Below are positions 7,501 through 16,307 of a DNA stretch of 64,000 bases, piece after piece. Every line of letters begins with the position of its first letter. Within the stretch, counting starts at the first letter, position 1. Origin of the DNA: Bacteroides oleiciplenus YIT 12058 (GTDB taxonomy: Bacteria > Bacteroidota > Bacteroidia > Bacteroidales > Bacteroidaceae); contig NZ_JH992941.1 in the NCBI RefSeq assembly GCF_000315485.1, positions 248,001-312,000 of the forward strand, read 5' to 3'. A program made the position numbers and the translations under genes. The notes under the pieces were generated by a model, which was given only the letters and a program-made list of their open reading frames with translations, had not been told where the DNA came from and ran no database searches.

Positions 7501-10257
7501 TTATTCTTCCACTATATTTTTAAAATTCTTCCACCCATCTGCATACCTATAATCATATTCACATCCTCTAGGGACATATAGAACGCATGTTCTTTTATCT
7601 ACAGAACTGAAAAGATATGGATCCATACCTGATACATATTCATATCCGAGATGAATCTCAGATATATTTGAACATTCCCAGAATACATAACCTCCCCAAT
7701 ACCTCACACTATTAGGAATTGTGACAGAAGTAAGATTTGTACAAGCTTCGAATGCCTGCCTTTCAATACGTGTTACACTATTAGGAATTGTGATAGAAAC
7801 AAGGCCTGAACAATTCCAAAACGCACATTCCTTAATAGATATCACATTATTAGGAATAGTTAAAGTAGTAAGACTTGTACAACCGTCGAATAAATGACTC
7901 TCAATACATGTCACGCTGTTAGGGATAGTGATAGAAACAAGACTTTCACAAGTACTGAATGCATTACCACTAATATTTATCACACTACTAGGAATTACCA
8001 TAGATGTAAGGTTTCGACACCCTTGAAAAGCACCTTCCCCAATACTTGTCACACTGTTAGGAATAGTAATAGAGGTAAGGTTTATACATCCAAAGAATGC
8101 ACCACCTCCAATAGCTTCCACAGTGTTAGGAATAGTGATTGATGTTTTACCTCCCGGACATTGCATTAATATCGATGCATCTTTATCATATAATACTCCA
8201 TCTATTGACAAGTACTTAGAATTGTCTTTATCGACATTAATAGAAGTAAGATTCTGGTTGCCAGACATCGCATTTTCACTGATATTTGTCACACTACCAG
8301 GAATAGTAATAGAAACAAGACTTTTACAAGCAGCAAATGCACCTTCGTTAATCCTTGTTACACCATCAGAGATTGTAACAGAAGAAAGTTTCCAACAACT
8401 TAAAAATGCAAATCTGCTAATACTTTTCAAATTCGTAGGTATAGTGATAGATTTCAGTTCTACGCACCATTGAAATATATAATCTCCAATACTCGTCACA
8501 CTGTTAGGAATCGTAATAGAAGTTAGACTTATACAATTAGAGAATGCGCCACTGCCAATATTCGTAACACCGTTAGGAATAATCATAGAAGTCAGATTTG
8601 TACACCTCGAGAATGCAGCATCTGCAATGCTTGATACCTGTTCGGGAATAGTAATTGATGCTTTACCTTCAGGACACTGTATTAATGTCGTCCCATTTTT
8701 ATCATATAGAACTCCATCTATAGATGTGTAGTTAGAATTATTTTTACTTGCGTTAATAGCAATAAGGCCTTTGCAACCATCAAAAGCATAGTTCCCAAGG
8801 CTCGTCATACTATCAGGAAGAGTAATAGAAACAAGACTCTTGCAATTCTGAAAGGCGCTTTCCCAAGGGCTTGTCATATTCACCTCGGACAAATCCAAAA
8901 CCTGTATTTCCTTCATTTTACGCAAGAATTCCATATCAGTAGAGTTTAGATTTCCTGTAATCTTTAGTTTTGTGATTTCATCTTTCACAGAACTGTCAAT
9001 CAATCCTGATAATGTGCCTGCTGTTTCTACATGTATAACAGGAAGTGCTCCCTGCTGAATGATTTTAATATTCTGGCTAACTCCATTACCAGAAGCAAAA
9101 GTAATATGGCTTATTCTGCTATCATCAGAAGTATTCTCTGCAATATTGAACTTAACTTTCTTGGTGGTCAAGGCTCTCGTATTCTCCACACGTGAAATCC
9201 AATCCTTCCCATCATCAGCAATAGAGATCGTATAATCAATGTTAGAACTTAACTCTACTTCTATCGTTTGTCCCTTTGCATCAATTGTATATTCATTATT
9301 TGCAATAACGATAGCATCTTTTTGTACTTGCATGATGGTTAATGTATCGGCACTTGCAGTATTATTCTTATCGAAATAGATAATTTGCGCAGAACGGCTG
9401 TCATAAGTCTCATTAGGATTGATAACATATTTCAGGGTATGGCTGGAAGCACCACGCACGGAAGCCTCATCATAAATCCAATCGACCTGTGGCATTTTTA
9501 TTCCGTACTCTACATTGCTTTTTATTTCTACGGTAATGGTTTCTCCTTTATCGCTTACTTCATATTTTTCTTTTGTCAATACTATAACTGCGCCACCTGC
9601 TTGATAAACCCTTACGGTTTCTATGTGCTCTCCCTTTTTAAAGAAAATCTCACCTTCACGTTTCTCATATTCTTCATTTGCTGCAACAGAGAAAGTGTGG
9701 TTATGAGTAGTTAGAGCGCGTGTGGTAGTTTCAGTAATCCAACTTTTTGCCGATTCTGAAATTTCCATTTGATAATCAATATTTGACTTTACTTCTACAG
9801 TGATGGAACCACCTTCTTGGACGATTTCAAATTTATCTGCGGTCAGAAGTATCGCCTCTTTGCATTTTTGTGTAATAGTGAAAGTTTGGCTTGCTGTTTC
9901 TGCCTTAATGGTTACAGACACACTTCGGTCGTCATAATCCGAATTATCAAGAGTAGTAAACTCAACTGACGCCTCACCTTTTTTACCGCTCGTAACCGAT
10001 GCCGTACACCATGTTGAACCGCCCGTAGTGGAGGCTATATTCAGTGTCCAATCAGTATTAGTGGTGAAGCTAACAGATTTTATACTTCCCTCTGCTGCAA
10101 AAGCCAAGCCATTTGTGATAATACTTGAATCAATAGTAATTGTAGGATTTTTATCAGGACTAAGATCATCCTGTTCATTACCGTCACTGCAAGCTGCAAA
10201 ATTTATACTAACAAGCATAGTGATTAAAACCAGTCCCAATAACCTAAATGTTCTCAT
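7501..10257 (-). CDS. BACON-domain and BspA-type leucine-rich-repeat surface lipoprotein
   Basis: This 918-residue protein has a signal peptide and lipobox (NFAACSDG) at the N-terminus. Residues about 35-400 hold four similar beta-sandwich domains of the BACON type. Each has a strand such as GxxITVEVKSNIDY, a conserved Trp (SWI or DWI), and a closing strand ending in xIxQ. Residues about 410-890 are roughly 17 LRR_5/BspA repeats of about 23 residues (LTSITIPNSVTSIGxxAFxxC), two of which are interrupted by an insert with SIDGVLYDK. BspA proteins bind host matrix proteins or other cells in several oral and gut species. BACON domains are thought to bind glycans or mucin. Surface adhesion is the inferred role. 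The gene is monocistronic between two hairpin terminators. Confidence 0.88.
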   Translation of the reverse strand: MRTFRLLGLVLITMLVSINFAACSDGNEQDDLSPDKNPTITIDSSIITNGLAFAAEGSIKSVSFTTNTDWTLNIASTTGGSTWCTASVTSGKKGEASVEFTTLDNSDYDDRSVSVTIKAETASQTFTITQKCKEAILLTADKFEIVQEGGSITVEVKSNIDYQMEISESAKSWITETTTRALTTHNHTFSVAANEEYEKREGEIFFKKGEHIETVRVYQAGGAVIVLTKEKYEVSDKGETITVEIKSNVEYGIKMPQVDWIYDEASVRGASSHTLKYVINPNETYDSRSAQIIYFDKNNTASADTLTIMQVQKDAIVIANNEYTIDAKGQTIEVELSSNIDYTISIADDGKDWISRVENTRALTTKKVKFNIAENTSDDSRISHITFASGNGVSQNIKIIQQGALPVIHVETAGTLSGLIDSSVKDEITKLKITGNLNSTDMEFLRKMKEIQVLDLSEVNMTSPWESAFQNCKSLVSITLPDSMTSLGNYAFDGCKGLIAINASKNNSNYTSIDGVLYDKNGTTLIQCPEGKASITIPEQVSSIADAAFSRCTNLTSMIIPNGVTNIGSGAFSNCISLTSITIPNSVTSIGDYIFQWCVELKSITIPTNLKSISRFAFLSCWKLSSVTISDGVTRINEGAFAACKSLVSITIPGSVTNISENAMSGNQNLTSINVDKDNSKYLSIDGVLYDKDASILMQCPGGKTSITIPNTVEAIGGGAFFGCINLTSITIPNSVTSIGEGAFQGCRNLTSMVIPSSVINISGNAFSTCESLVSITIPNSVTCIESHLFDGCTSLTTLTIPNNVISIKECAFWNCSGLVSITIPNSVTRIERQAFEACTNLTSVTIPNSVRYWGGYVFWECSNISEIHLGYEYVSGMDPYLFSSVDKRTCVLYVPRGCEYDYRYADGWKNFKNIVEE

Positions 10258-10340
10258 AGTATTCTAACTTTAAATGTATAGTAGCGAGGGGTATCTGATT
10301 CGGACTTCTATCTAGTGTAGAAAACAAAGGAGATGCCTAA

Positions 10341-10379
10341 AAGAAAAAAGCTCCATAAATCAATGACTCATGGAGCTTA
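10341..10379 (-). terminator. tRNA operon terminator
   Basis: A near-perfect AAGCTCCAT / ATGGAGCTT stem (10348-10356 with 10370-10378) is followed on the minus strand by TTTTTTC, directly after the tRNA-Leu gene. Confidence 0.75.
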
Positions 10380-10385
10380 ATCAAG

Positions 10386-10469
10386 TACTCGAAGCGGGAC
10401 TTGAACCCGCACAGCCGCAATGGCCAAAGGATTTTAAGTCCTTCGTGTCTACCATTCCACCATTCGAGC
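10386..10469 (-). tRNA. tRNA-Leu (anticodon TAA)
   Basis: The gene is 84 nt with a 7-bp acceptor stem (GCTCGAA with TTCGAGT), anticodon loop CTTAAAA giving UAA, a long variable arm as expected of a class II tRNA, and the T-loop GGTTCAAGTCC. CCA is not encoded. It is co-transcribed 11 bp downstream of tRNA-Gly. Confidence 0.93.
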
Positions 10470-10480
10470 ATCCTGTGGAG

Positions 10481-10553
10481 AGCGGAAAACGAGACTCGAA
10501 CTCGCGACCCTAACCTTGGCAAGGTTATGCTCTACCAACTGAGCTATTTCCGC
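10481..10553 (-). tRNA. tRNA-Gly (anticodon GCC)
   Basis: The gene is 73 nt with a GCGGAAA / TTTCCGC acceptor-type pairing, D-arm AGCTCAGTTGGTAGAGC, anticodon loop TTGCCAA giving GCC, and T-arm GAGTTCGAGTCTC. CCA is not encoded. It is the first gene of the two-tRNA unit. Confidence 0.94.
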
Positions 10554-10576
10554 AGGTCTTTTTTGAGGAACGGGTG

Positions 10577-10584
10577 CAAAGATA
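10577..10584 (-). promoter_or_regulatory. tRNA operon promoter -7 element
   Basis: On the minus strand TATCTTTG matches TAnnTTTG, 24 bp upstream of tRNA-Gly. Confidence 0.5.
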
Positions 10585-10637
10585 AGGAGTTTCCCCGTTA
10601 CAGCCAAATTTTTCACATGAAAAATATTGTTATTTTA

Positions 10638-11087
10638 TCAGTTGCGCACTTGCAAAGTAGTGCCGGACATAGAGACTTTATAATGTTTCAGATACTCTGT
10701 ACCTTCTCCTGTAGGAAATCCACCACTACTTAAATTATATTCGGTATGACACTTGGGACATTTTGCCGTCCCTAATCCATCTTCCAGCAACTCTACCGAA
10801 ATACTGCGATTGGCTTCTACCGGACAAGCTGCATCATATGCAACATAAGTATTCCCGTCCGAGAAAACACTTTGCCCGATAATCAATCCCGCATAACCTA
10901 CGGGTAATCCATTTACATTCTTCTCTATCTTCAGAAACTGACCGGGAGTCGTAATCTTATAATAAGGAGATTGTGAAAGACTGCATGAGAAATTAAAAGT
11001 AACGGAAGGAATGCTCGACTCGTAAGAATCACCACAACTGGTGACACACAACCAAAGCATTCCTATCATTATACAGAGTTTCCGCAT
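10638..11087 (-). CDS. Rieske-fold-like lipoprotein with incomplete cluster ligands
   Basis: This 149-residue lipoprotein (WLCVTSCGD lipobox) has a C-terminal half that resembles the Rieske [2Fe-2S] fold: AYDAACPVEA around Cys88, then AKCPKCHTEYNLSSGG with Cys110, Cys113 and His114, and a closing YKVSMSGTTLQV. In a true Rieske protein the first motif is CxH. Here Val occupies the position of the first His, so a normal cluster would lack one ligand. It therefore looks like a degenerate Rieske domain or a zinc-binding relative. It sits 12 bp downstream of argH on the same strand. The function is unknown. Confidence 0.65.
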   Translation of the reverse strand: MRKLCIMIGMLWLCVTSCGDSYESSIPSVTFNFSCSLSQSPYYKITTPGQFLKIEKNVNGLPVGYAGLIIGQSVFSDGNTYVAYDAACPVEANRSISVELLEDGLGTAKCPKCHTEYNLSSGGFPTGEGTEYLKHYKVSMSGTTLQVRN

Positions 11088-11099
11088 ACAACATTGTAT

Positions 11100-12440
11100 T
11101 TATCGTCCGAGCAGGTCCTTTTCAGCCTCTTCCATTCCATGAAAGTTGAAACCATCCACCACTTCTTGCATCAGTGCAGAGATTTCATCATTACAGAGAT
11201 TACCGATGCTTCCCTCATGCGTATGGTGCACTTGTTTGCTATGAGAGAACTTTCCGGCTTCAATATCCAGTCCGACTTTCTTATAGGCATCGCGGAAAGG
11301 CATACCTTCACGTGCCAGCCGGTTCACTTCTTCCACACTGAAAATAAGCAAATACTTATCATCATCGAGGATATGTTCGTTCACCTTGATTTCATTCATG
11401 ATATAAGTCGTCATCTGCAAGCAGTCCTTCAATTCCTGGAAAGCAGGCAGAAAGACCTCCTTGATAATCTGCAAATCACGGAAATAACCGGATGGCAGGT
11501 TATTGGCAATCATCATAATCTGTTGCGGCAATGATTGCAGCTTGTTGCATTTGGCACGCGTCAGCTCGAATACATCAGGATTTTTCTTATGAGGCATGAT
11601 ACTGGAACCTGTTGTGCAATCGTCGGGTAATTTTACGAAATTAAAATTCTGACTGTTGAACATACAGGCATCAAAAGCCAGTTTAGAGATAGTACCGGCA
11701 ATGCTCGCCAAAGCAAATGCAACGTTACGCTCCATCTTTCCACGTCCCATCTGCGCATAAACCACGTTATAATTTAAAGAGTCGAATCCTAACAGACGGG
11801 TTGTCATCGTGCGGTCCAGCGGAAACGAAGAACCATATCCGGCAGCCGAACCTAATGGATTGCGGTTACACATCTTAAATGCCGCTTGCAAGAAAAGCAT
11901 ATCATCTACCAGACTCTCTGCATAAGCTCCAAACCACAAACCGAAAGAAGACGGCATGGCTATCTGCAAATGAGTATAACCCGGCATCAATATATTTTTG
12001 AAACGCTCGCTCTGGCATATCAAAACATGGAACAATTGTTCCACTGCCTCAGCAATATCTCTTATCTGCGTACGTGTGAAAAGTTTCAGGTCGAGCAACA
12101 CCTGATCGTTGCGGGAACGGCCACTGTGTATCTTCTTACCTACATCACCCAGTTTGCGAGTCAGCATCAGTTCTACCTGCGAATGCACATCCTCCACTCC
12201 GTCTTCTATCACAAACTCACCTTTTTCGGCAGTTGCATAAATATTCTTCAGTTCATCAAGTAAAAGGTTCAATTCGTCTTTTGTCAGCAGACCGATGCTT
12301 TCGAGCATGGTGATATGAGCCATAGAACCTAATACATCGTGCTTTGCCAGATAAAGATCCATCTCGCGATCACGTCCTACTGTGAAACGTTCTATATCTT
12401 TATTTACCTGAACGGATTTCTCCCAAAGTTTCTGAGCCAT
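11100..12440 (-). CDS. argH: Argininosuccinate lyase
   Basis: This cytoplasmic enzyme splits argininosuccinate into arginine and fumarate, the last step of arginine synthesis. The 446-residue protein carries the fumarase/aspartase superfamily signature TGSSIMPHKKNPDVFELTR, whose Ser is the catalytic base, the HSGRSRNDQV motif that is diagnostic for ArgH, and MPGYTHLQIAMP. Length is normal (about 450-460). The start at 12440 gives the usual short N-terminus (MAQKLWEKS). The genes read SRPBCC, argH, Rieske-like lipoprotein in one direction, with a repeat hairpin between SRPBCC and argH. argH is separated here from other arg genes. Confidence 0.96.
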   Translation of the reverse strand: MAQKLWEKSVQVNKDIERFTVGRDREMDLYLAKHDVLGSMAHITMLESIGLLTKDELNLLLDELKNIYATAEKGEFVIEDGVEDVHSQVELMLTRKLGDVGKKIHSGRSRNDQVLLDLKLFTRTQIRDIAEAVEQLFHVLICQSERFKNILMPGYTHLQIAMPSSFGLWFGAYAESLVDDMLFLQAAFKMCNRNPLGSAAGYGSSFPLDRTMTTRLLGFDSLNYNVVYAQMGRGKMERNVAFALASIAGTISKLAFDACMFNSQNFNFVKLPDDCTTGSSIMPHKKNPDVFELTRAKCNKLQSLPQQIMMIANNLPSGYFRDLQIIKEVFLPAFQELKDCLQMTTYIMNEIKVNEHILDDDKYLLIFSVEEVNRLAREGMPFRDAYKKVGLDIEAGKFSHSKQVHHTHEGSIGNLCNDEISALMQEVVDGFNFHGMEEAEKDLLGR

Positions 12441-12447
12441 TTATTTA

Positions 12448-12527
12448 GTGATTAATGATTAGTGATTAGTGATTAGTGTGTAGCGGTAGTGACTTTACTT
12501 AATCCCTAATCACTAAACACTAATCAC
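12448..12527. repeat. 7-bp tandem repeats arranged as an inverted pair
   Basis: GTGATTA-type 7-mers run head to tail from 12448 to 12482 (GTGATTA, ATGATTA, GTGATTA, GTGATTA, GTGTGTA). Their complement follows from 12500 to 12527 (TAATCCC, TAATCAC, TAAACAC, TAATCAC). Folded, this gives a hairpin of about 28 bp. It fills the gap between the SRPBCC stop and the argH start. Confidence 0.75.
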
Positions 12528-12532
12528 TTATA

Positions 12533-12943
12533 TTAATATGGTATTATCGACAACATATCGGCCATCTTTTCCAATCCCTCCTGCAAAGGTTTCTGAACCA
12601 TACCTTTCATGAAGGGATTCAGTTCCATGCCAATGGTTAACTTCATTTTACATTCAACCTCCGATACAGGCACTATCTGTATCCAGAGATTGAAAGGCAG
12701 GGGTGAAGTAGTTGTAGCAAACTTGATGCATTTGCACGGTTCTTTTTCTACAATACTCAACGCTATCTTACCTACTGGAGCCACTTCTATCATCATACTC
12801 TCCGAGTCAAAACTCAAGTTCTTTACTTTATCCTCCGGCAGGCTGTCCTTAAACTTTTCCAGATTATTTAAATCAGATAGTTTCTCATAAACAAGTTCCT
12901 GTGAGGCGGGTATTGTCTTTACACTACTTTCAAATTTTGTCAT
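12533..12943 (-). CDS. SRPBCC-fold protein
   Basis: This 136-residue soluble protein begins MTKFESSVKTIPASQELVYEKLSDL and has the START/Bet v1-like helix-grip pattern: an opening beta strand, the VYEKLSDLNNLEKF helices, a curved sheet, and a long C-terminal helix (MKGMVQKPLQEGLEKMADML). Bacteroidales genomes commonly annotate such proteins as SRPBCC family. The ligand is unknown. The ATG at 12943 is preferred over 12967 because it starts the first core strand directly. It lies between pyrE and argH in the same orientation, probably in one transcription unit with pyrE. Confidence 0.75.
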   Translation of the reverse strand: MTKFESSVKTIPASQELVYEKLSDLNNLEKFKDSLPEDKVKNLSFDSESMMIEVAPVGKIALSIVEKEPCKCIKFATTTSPLPFNLWIQIVPVSEVECKMKLTIGMELNPFMKGMVQKPLQEGLEKMADMLSIIPY

Positions 12944-13039
12944 ATTCCGATTCTCCTTAAAAGACAAAAAAGAACTATCCGGACAGAATTTATCCGAATG
13001 GCCCTTTTGTCATATAATTATTTTATAGTATAACCGCTG

Positions 13040-13678
13040 TTATTTTCCAGCATCCCAATGTGCAGGGTCCTTACGCCATTCGTTCAGCGTCTCGATATCT
13101 TCTTCTTCGATGTAACCCGTGCGAAGTGCAACATCCAGGACTGCCTCATAGTTAGTCAGCGTCACCAAAGGAACTTTGGCATCTTTAAATGCTTTTTCCG
13201 CAACAGGAAAACCATAGGTATACGCAGCTACCATACCGATTACCTCGCATCCGTCACGACGGATAGCTTCTACGGCTTTCAAGCTACTTCCACCAGTGGA
13301 AATCAAATCTTCAACAACCACGACTTTCATACCCGGACGAAGTTCACCTTCAATCAGATTTTCCAATCCGTGGTCTTTCGGGGTAGAACGTACATACACA
13401 AACGGCAAATTCAGCGCATCGGCAACCAAAGCTCCCTGAGGGATAGCGCCTGTTGCTACGCCGGCTATTGCATCCACCTGCCCGAAACGTTCCAATATCA
13501 AACGGGTAATTTCAATCTTTACAAAATTACGCAAAGAAGGATAAGAAAGCGTTTTGCGGTTATCACAGTAAAAAGGAGATTTCCATCCGGAAGCCCATGT
13601 AAAGGGATTTGCCGGTTGTAGTTTAATCGCTTTTATCTTCAGCAACTTCTCTGCGAATAGTTTTTCTAAAGTTCTCAT
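13040..13678 (-). CDS. pyrE: Orotate phosphoribosyltransferase
   Basis: This enzyme transfers ribose-5-phosphate from PRPP to orotate, giving OMP in pyrimidine synthesis. The 212-residue protein has the PRTase type I fold, with the PRPP-binding motif VVVVEDLISTGGSSLKAV and the conserved FTWASGWKSPFYCDNR segment near the N-terminus that contacts orotate and PRPP. Length is normal. A TATTTTTG promoter element lies at 13711-13718, 33 bp upstream, so pyrE begins the run pyrE, SRPBCC, argH. Confidence 0.95.
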   Translation of the reverse strand: MRTLEKLFAEKLLKIKAIKLQPANPFTWASGWKSPFYCDNRKTLSYPSLRNFVKIEITRLILERFGQVDAIAGVATGAIPQGALVADALNLPFVYVRSTPKDHGLENLIEGELRPGMKVVVVEDLISTGGSSLKAVEAIRRDGCEVIGMVAAYTYGFPVAEKAFKDAKVPLVTLTNYEAVLDVALRTGYIEEEDIETLNEWRKDPAHWDAGK

Positions 13679-13710
13679 AACTAAATTAGCTATTTATAGT
13701 AAATATGGCA

Positions 13711-13718
13711 CAAAAATA
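13711..13718 (-). promoter_or_regulatory. pyrE promoter -7 element
   Basis: On the minus strand TATTTTTG fits TAnnTTTG, 33 bp upstream of the pyrE start codon. Confidence 0.45.
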
Positions 13719-13759
13719 CGGAAACAGAACGAGAATAAAAAAAAGAATAAAGAGATTTT

Positions 13760-14239
13760 TCACTCAAAAGCATCATTTTCGTCAGAAAGTTGTATACAAT
13801 GACGAATATCTTTCATTTCGAAACCGCGACTCAGGGCAAAACGCATCAATTTCCCATTCAACTCAAATTCATTCTCGGCATGAACACTTTTTCGCTTCGC
13901 CACCAATAGTCCGTCTAAAATAGACAGATATTCTTCCTCATCTATTTCATTCAGAAAACGCCGGCATACATTATAAGAGACCTTCTTCAATTGGAGTGCC
14001 TGGGCTATCTTTACTTTTCCCCACTTGGCAAAGCGGTACTTGTCATTGACAAAAGCACGGCAAAACCGCTCTTCATCAATATACTTTTCATCTTCCAAAC
14101 GTTTGAGAATGCGATCAATAGCATCATACGGTAATCCCCAACGTTGTAGTTTCTCGGCAATTTCGGCGCGACAGTGTTCCGCCGTGGAACAATAGGCAGC
14201 AACTTTGCTCAACGCCTCCGTTTCAGTAATATTTGTCAT
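13760..14239 (-). CDS. recX: RecX-family regulatory protein
   Basis: This 159-residue, all-helical protein has the three-helix RecX repeats. The first is EALSKVAAYCSTAEHCRAEIAEKLQ, followed by IDRILKRLEDEKYIDEERFCRAFVNDK and the typical FAKWGKVKIAQALQLKKV. RecX binds RecA filaments and limits recombinase activity. Its ATG overlaps the prmC stop by 4 bp (ATGA), so translation is coupled. recA is not in the window. Confidence 0.9.
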   Translation of the reverse strand: MTNITETEALSKVAAYCSTAEHCRAEIAEKLQRWGLPYDAIDRILKRLEDEKYIDEERFCRAFVNDKYRFAKWGKVKIAQALQLKKVSYNVCRRFLNEIDEEEYLSILDGLLVAKRKSVHAENEFELNGKLMRFALSRGFEMKDIRHCIQLSDENDAFE

Positions 14240-15072
14240 TTTTCGGCTATTACAAATCTATCATTATGGGAAATGTCCTTTTGAAGACGGATAGCGTGAT
14301 ATCCCGATTCACGCAACATAGATACGATGTCCTCTCCAAAAGCACGATTAATTTCAAAATAAAGTTTTCCGCCGGGTACAAGCATTTCAAGCCCCAACAT
14401 GGCAATACGACGATAAAAGCGTAAAGGATCCGTATCGGGCACAAACAATGCCAGTGAAGGTTCCCAATCCAATACATTCTGCTCCATCTCTTGTTTCTCC
14501 GCTTCAATAACATAAGGCGGATTGCTCACAATCACATCATAACGTTCTGTTGCATCGGGGGAATAAGTCAACACATCACGCTGTTCGAACCGGACAGCCA
14601 CCTGCAAGGATTTACTATTAGAGGCAGCTATAGATAAAGCATCTTCGGACACATCCCAGGCTGTGACCTGAGATTCCGGCAATTCCTTTGCCAAAGAGAC
14701 AGCTATGCAGCCACTCCCCGTTCCGATATCCAAAATGCGGGAAATGGGAGAAAGCTCTTTTAACATCAACTCGACTAATTCTTCCGTTTCCGGACGAGGT
14801 ATAAGCACACCGGGCGCCACATAAAATGTCCTTCCCAGAAAACGAGCTTCACCTAAAATATATTGTATTGGTTCAAAATGATGCAAACGAGTGAGAATGC
14901 TTTCTAATTCCTGTTCCGCTTTTACAGATAAAGTTATATCTTTGCCCAAATAATAATCCACTGCTTTCTGCCCTAATATCTCGCAACAGATAAGTCTGGA
15001 CAGATTACCGGATTCCTGCGAAGTATAATCTCCTTGCAGTCTCTGGCGAATATAAGAAGCAGTAATATTCAT
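14236..15072 (-). CDS. prmC: Release factor glutamine methyltransferase
   Basis: PrmC methylates the Gln of the GGQ motif in peptide-chain release factors using SAM. This 278-residue protein has an N-terminal helical domain, the SAM-binding ILDIGTGSGCIAVSLA motif, and the catalytic VIVSNPPYV motif (NPPY). The start at 15072 (MNITASYIRQRL) is preferred over the longer frame from 15201, which would cross the promoter region and overlap divergent ribD. It overlaps recX by 4 bp. A TACTTTTG element lies at 15092-15099. Confidence 0.95.
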   Translation of the reverse strand: MNITASYIRQRLQGDYTSQESGNLSRLICCEILGQKAVDYYLGKDITLSVKAEQELESILTRLHHFEPIQYILGEARFLGRTFYVAPGVLIPRPETEELVELMLKELSPISRILDIGTGSGCIAVSLAKELPESQVTAWDVSEDALSIAASNSKSLQVAVRFEQRDVLTYSPDATERYDVIVSNPPYVIEAEKQEMEQNVLDWEPSLALFVPDTDPLRFYRRIAMLGLEMLVPGGKLYFEINRAFGEDIVSMLRESGYHAIRLQKDISHNDRFVIAEK

Positions 15073-15091
15073 ATATGGATATTTTGGAGTG

Positions 15092-15099
15092 CAAAAGTA
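15092..15099 (-). promoter_or_regulatory. prmC promoter -7 element
   Basis: On the minus strand TACTTTTG fits TAnnTTTG, 20 bp upstream of the prmC start, in the 53-bp divergent gap with ribD. Confidence 0.45.
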
Positions 15100-15125
15100 A
15101 GAATTATCCGAGAAAAGAAGCACAG

Positions 15126-16163
15126 ATGGAAGAAGAAAAATATATGCGTCGCTGTATTCAACTGGCTCAGAACGGGCTTTGCAATGCAGCTCCCAATCCA
15201 ATGGTAGGAGCGGTCATCGTATGTGACGGAAAAATCATCGGCGAAGGCTACCACATACGCTGTGGAGAAGCACATGCTGAGGTGAATGCCATCCGTTCCG
15301 TAAAAGACACCTCTTTATTGAAACGTTCTACAATCTACGTGAGTCTGGAACCGTGTTCACACTATGGGAAAACGCCGCCTTGCGCTGATTTAATTATCGA
15401 GAAACAAATTCCCCGTATTGTTATCGGCTGCCAGGACCCCTTCGCTAAAGTTGCAGGACGAGGTATACAGAAGTTGAAAGATGCAGGCCGGGAAGTCATT
15501 GTCGGAGTGCTGGAAGATGAATGCCGGCATTTAATCAGGCGCTTCATCACTTTCCACAAATTACATCGCCCATATATCACCCTGAAATGGGCTGAGTCTG
15601 CAGACGGTTTTATTGATGTATGCCGGGATAGCGGCAATCCTATTATCCTTTCCACCCCTTTGACCTCTATGCTGGTACATAAAAAACGTGCGGAATATGC
15701 TGCCATTTTTGTAGGTACCCGCACTGCTGAATTGGACAATCCCTCTTTGACTGTACGCAATTGGTACGGGCGTCCCCCCGTGCGCCTCGTTTTGGATAGG
15801 AAGCAGCGTCTATCACCTACCCTCCACCTATTTGACGGGAGCGCACTGACATTCGTCTTCACAGAACAACCTCATGCCGACCTTCACAACGTAGAATATA
15901 TTCCGATAGATTTCCAACAGGACATATTGCCTCAAATCATGCAAACTTTGTATGAGCGCGGACAACAATCCCTCCTGGTAGAAGGGGGCAGTATCTTGCT
16001 GCAATCTTTCATCGATGTCGACCTTTGGGATGAAATATTCGTTGAAGAAAGCCCTACACTGTTGGTGTCCGGTGTTAAAGCACCTAAAATGAGGGATAAA
16101 ATTAGTTATGTCCGTGAACAATCTTTCGGTAGAAGTATACGGCATTACACAACGACAAAATAG
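15126..16163 (+). CDS. ribD: Bifunctional riboflavin deaminase/reductase
   Basis: RibD deaminates the GTP-derived pyrimidine and then reduces its ribosyl side chain in riboflavin synthesis. The 345-residue protein has an N-terminal CMP/dCMP-deaminase domain with zinc ligands in CGEAHAEVNAI and EPCSHYGKTPPCADLI. The C-terminal reductase domain begins near RPYITLKWAESADG and includes LLVEGG. The ATG at 15126 gives the standard MEEEKYMRRCIQLA start. A longer frame from 15075 would overlap the prmC promoter. The gene is divergent from prmC. No FMN riboswitch was seen. Confidence 0.95.
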   Translation: MEEEKYMRRCIQLAQNGLCNAAPNPMVGAVIVCDGKIIGEGYHIRCGEAHAEVNAIRSVKDTSLLKRSTIYVSLEPCSHYGKTPPCADLIIEKQIPRIVIGCQDPFAKVAGRGIQKLKDAGREVIVGVLEDECRHLIRRFITFHKLHRPYITLKWAESADGFIDVCRDSGNPIILSTPLTSMLVHKKRAEYAAIFVGTRTAELDNPSLTVRNWYGRPPVRLVLDRKQRLSPTLHLFDGSALTFVFTEQPHADLHNVEYIPIDFQQDILPQIMQTLYERGQQSLLVEGGSILLQSFIDVDLWDEIFVEESPTLLVSGVKAPKMRDKISYVREQSFGRSIRHYTTTK

Positions 16164-16269
16164 TCCGAAATGCCTCATTTTGATGCTTTTTTATCGAGAA
16201 AAACGGGCTTATTATCTATAATTTTATATAAATCTTCCCTGCAATGCTGATTATAGAAAAAAATGTTCC

Positions 16270-16277
16270 TATTTTTG
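16270..16277 (+). promoter_or_regulatory. Promoter of the envelope cluster
   Basis: TATTTTTG fits TAnnTTTG, 30 bp before the DUF6242 start. The run DUF6242, DUF6089, uppS, bamA, skp follows with short gaps. Confidence 0.45.
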
Positions 16278-16307
16278 CAACTTGTAAATAAACACTATCT
16301 TTAGAAA

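Noticed and set aside
7501..9000. Tandem DNA repeats inside the LRR region as a mobile or regulatory repeat
   Set aside because: They are the coding repeats of the BspA-type LRR units, in frame and explained by the protein.
15073..15125. FMN riboswitch before ribD
   Set aside because: The divergent gap of 53 bp is too short and shows no conserved RFN structure.
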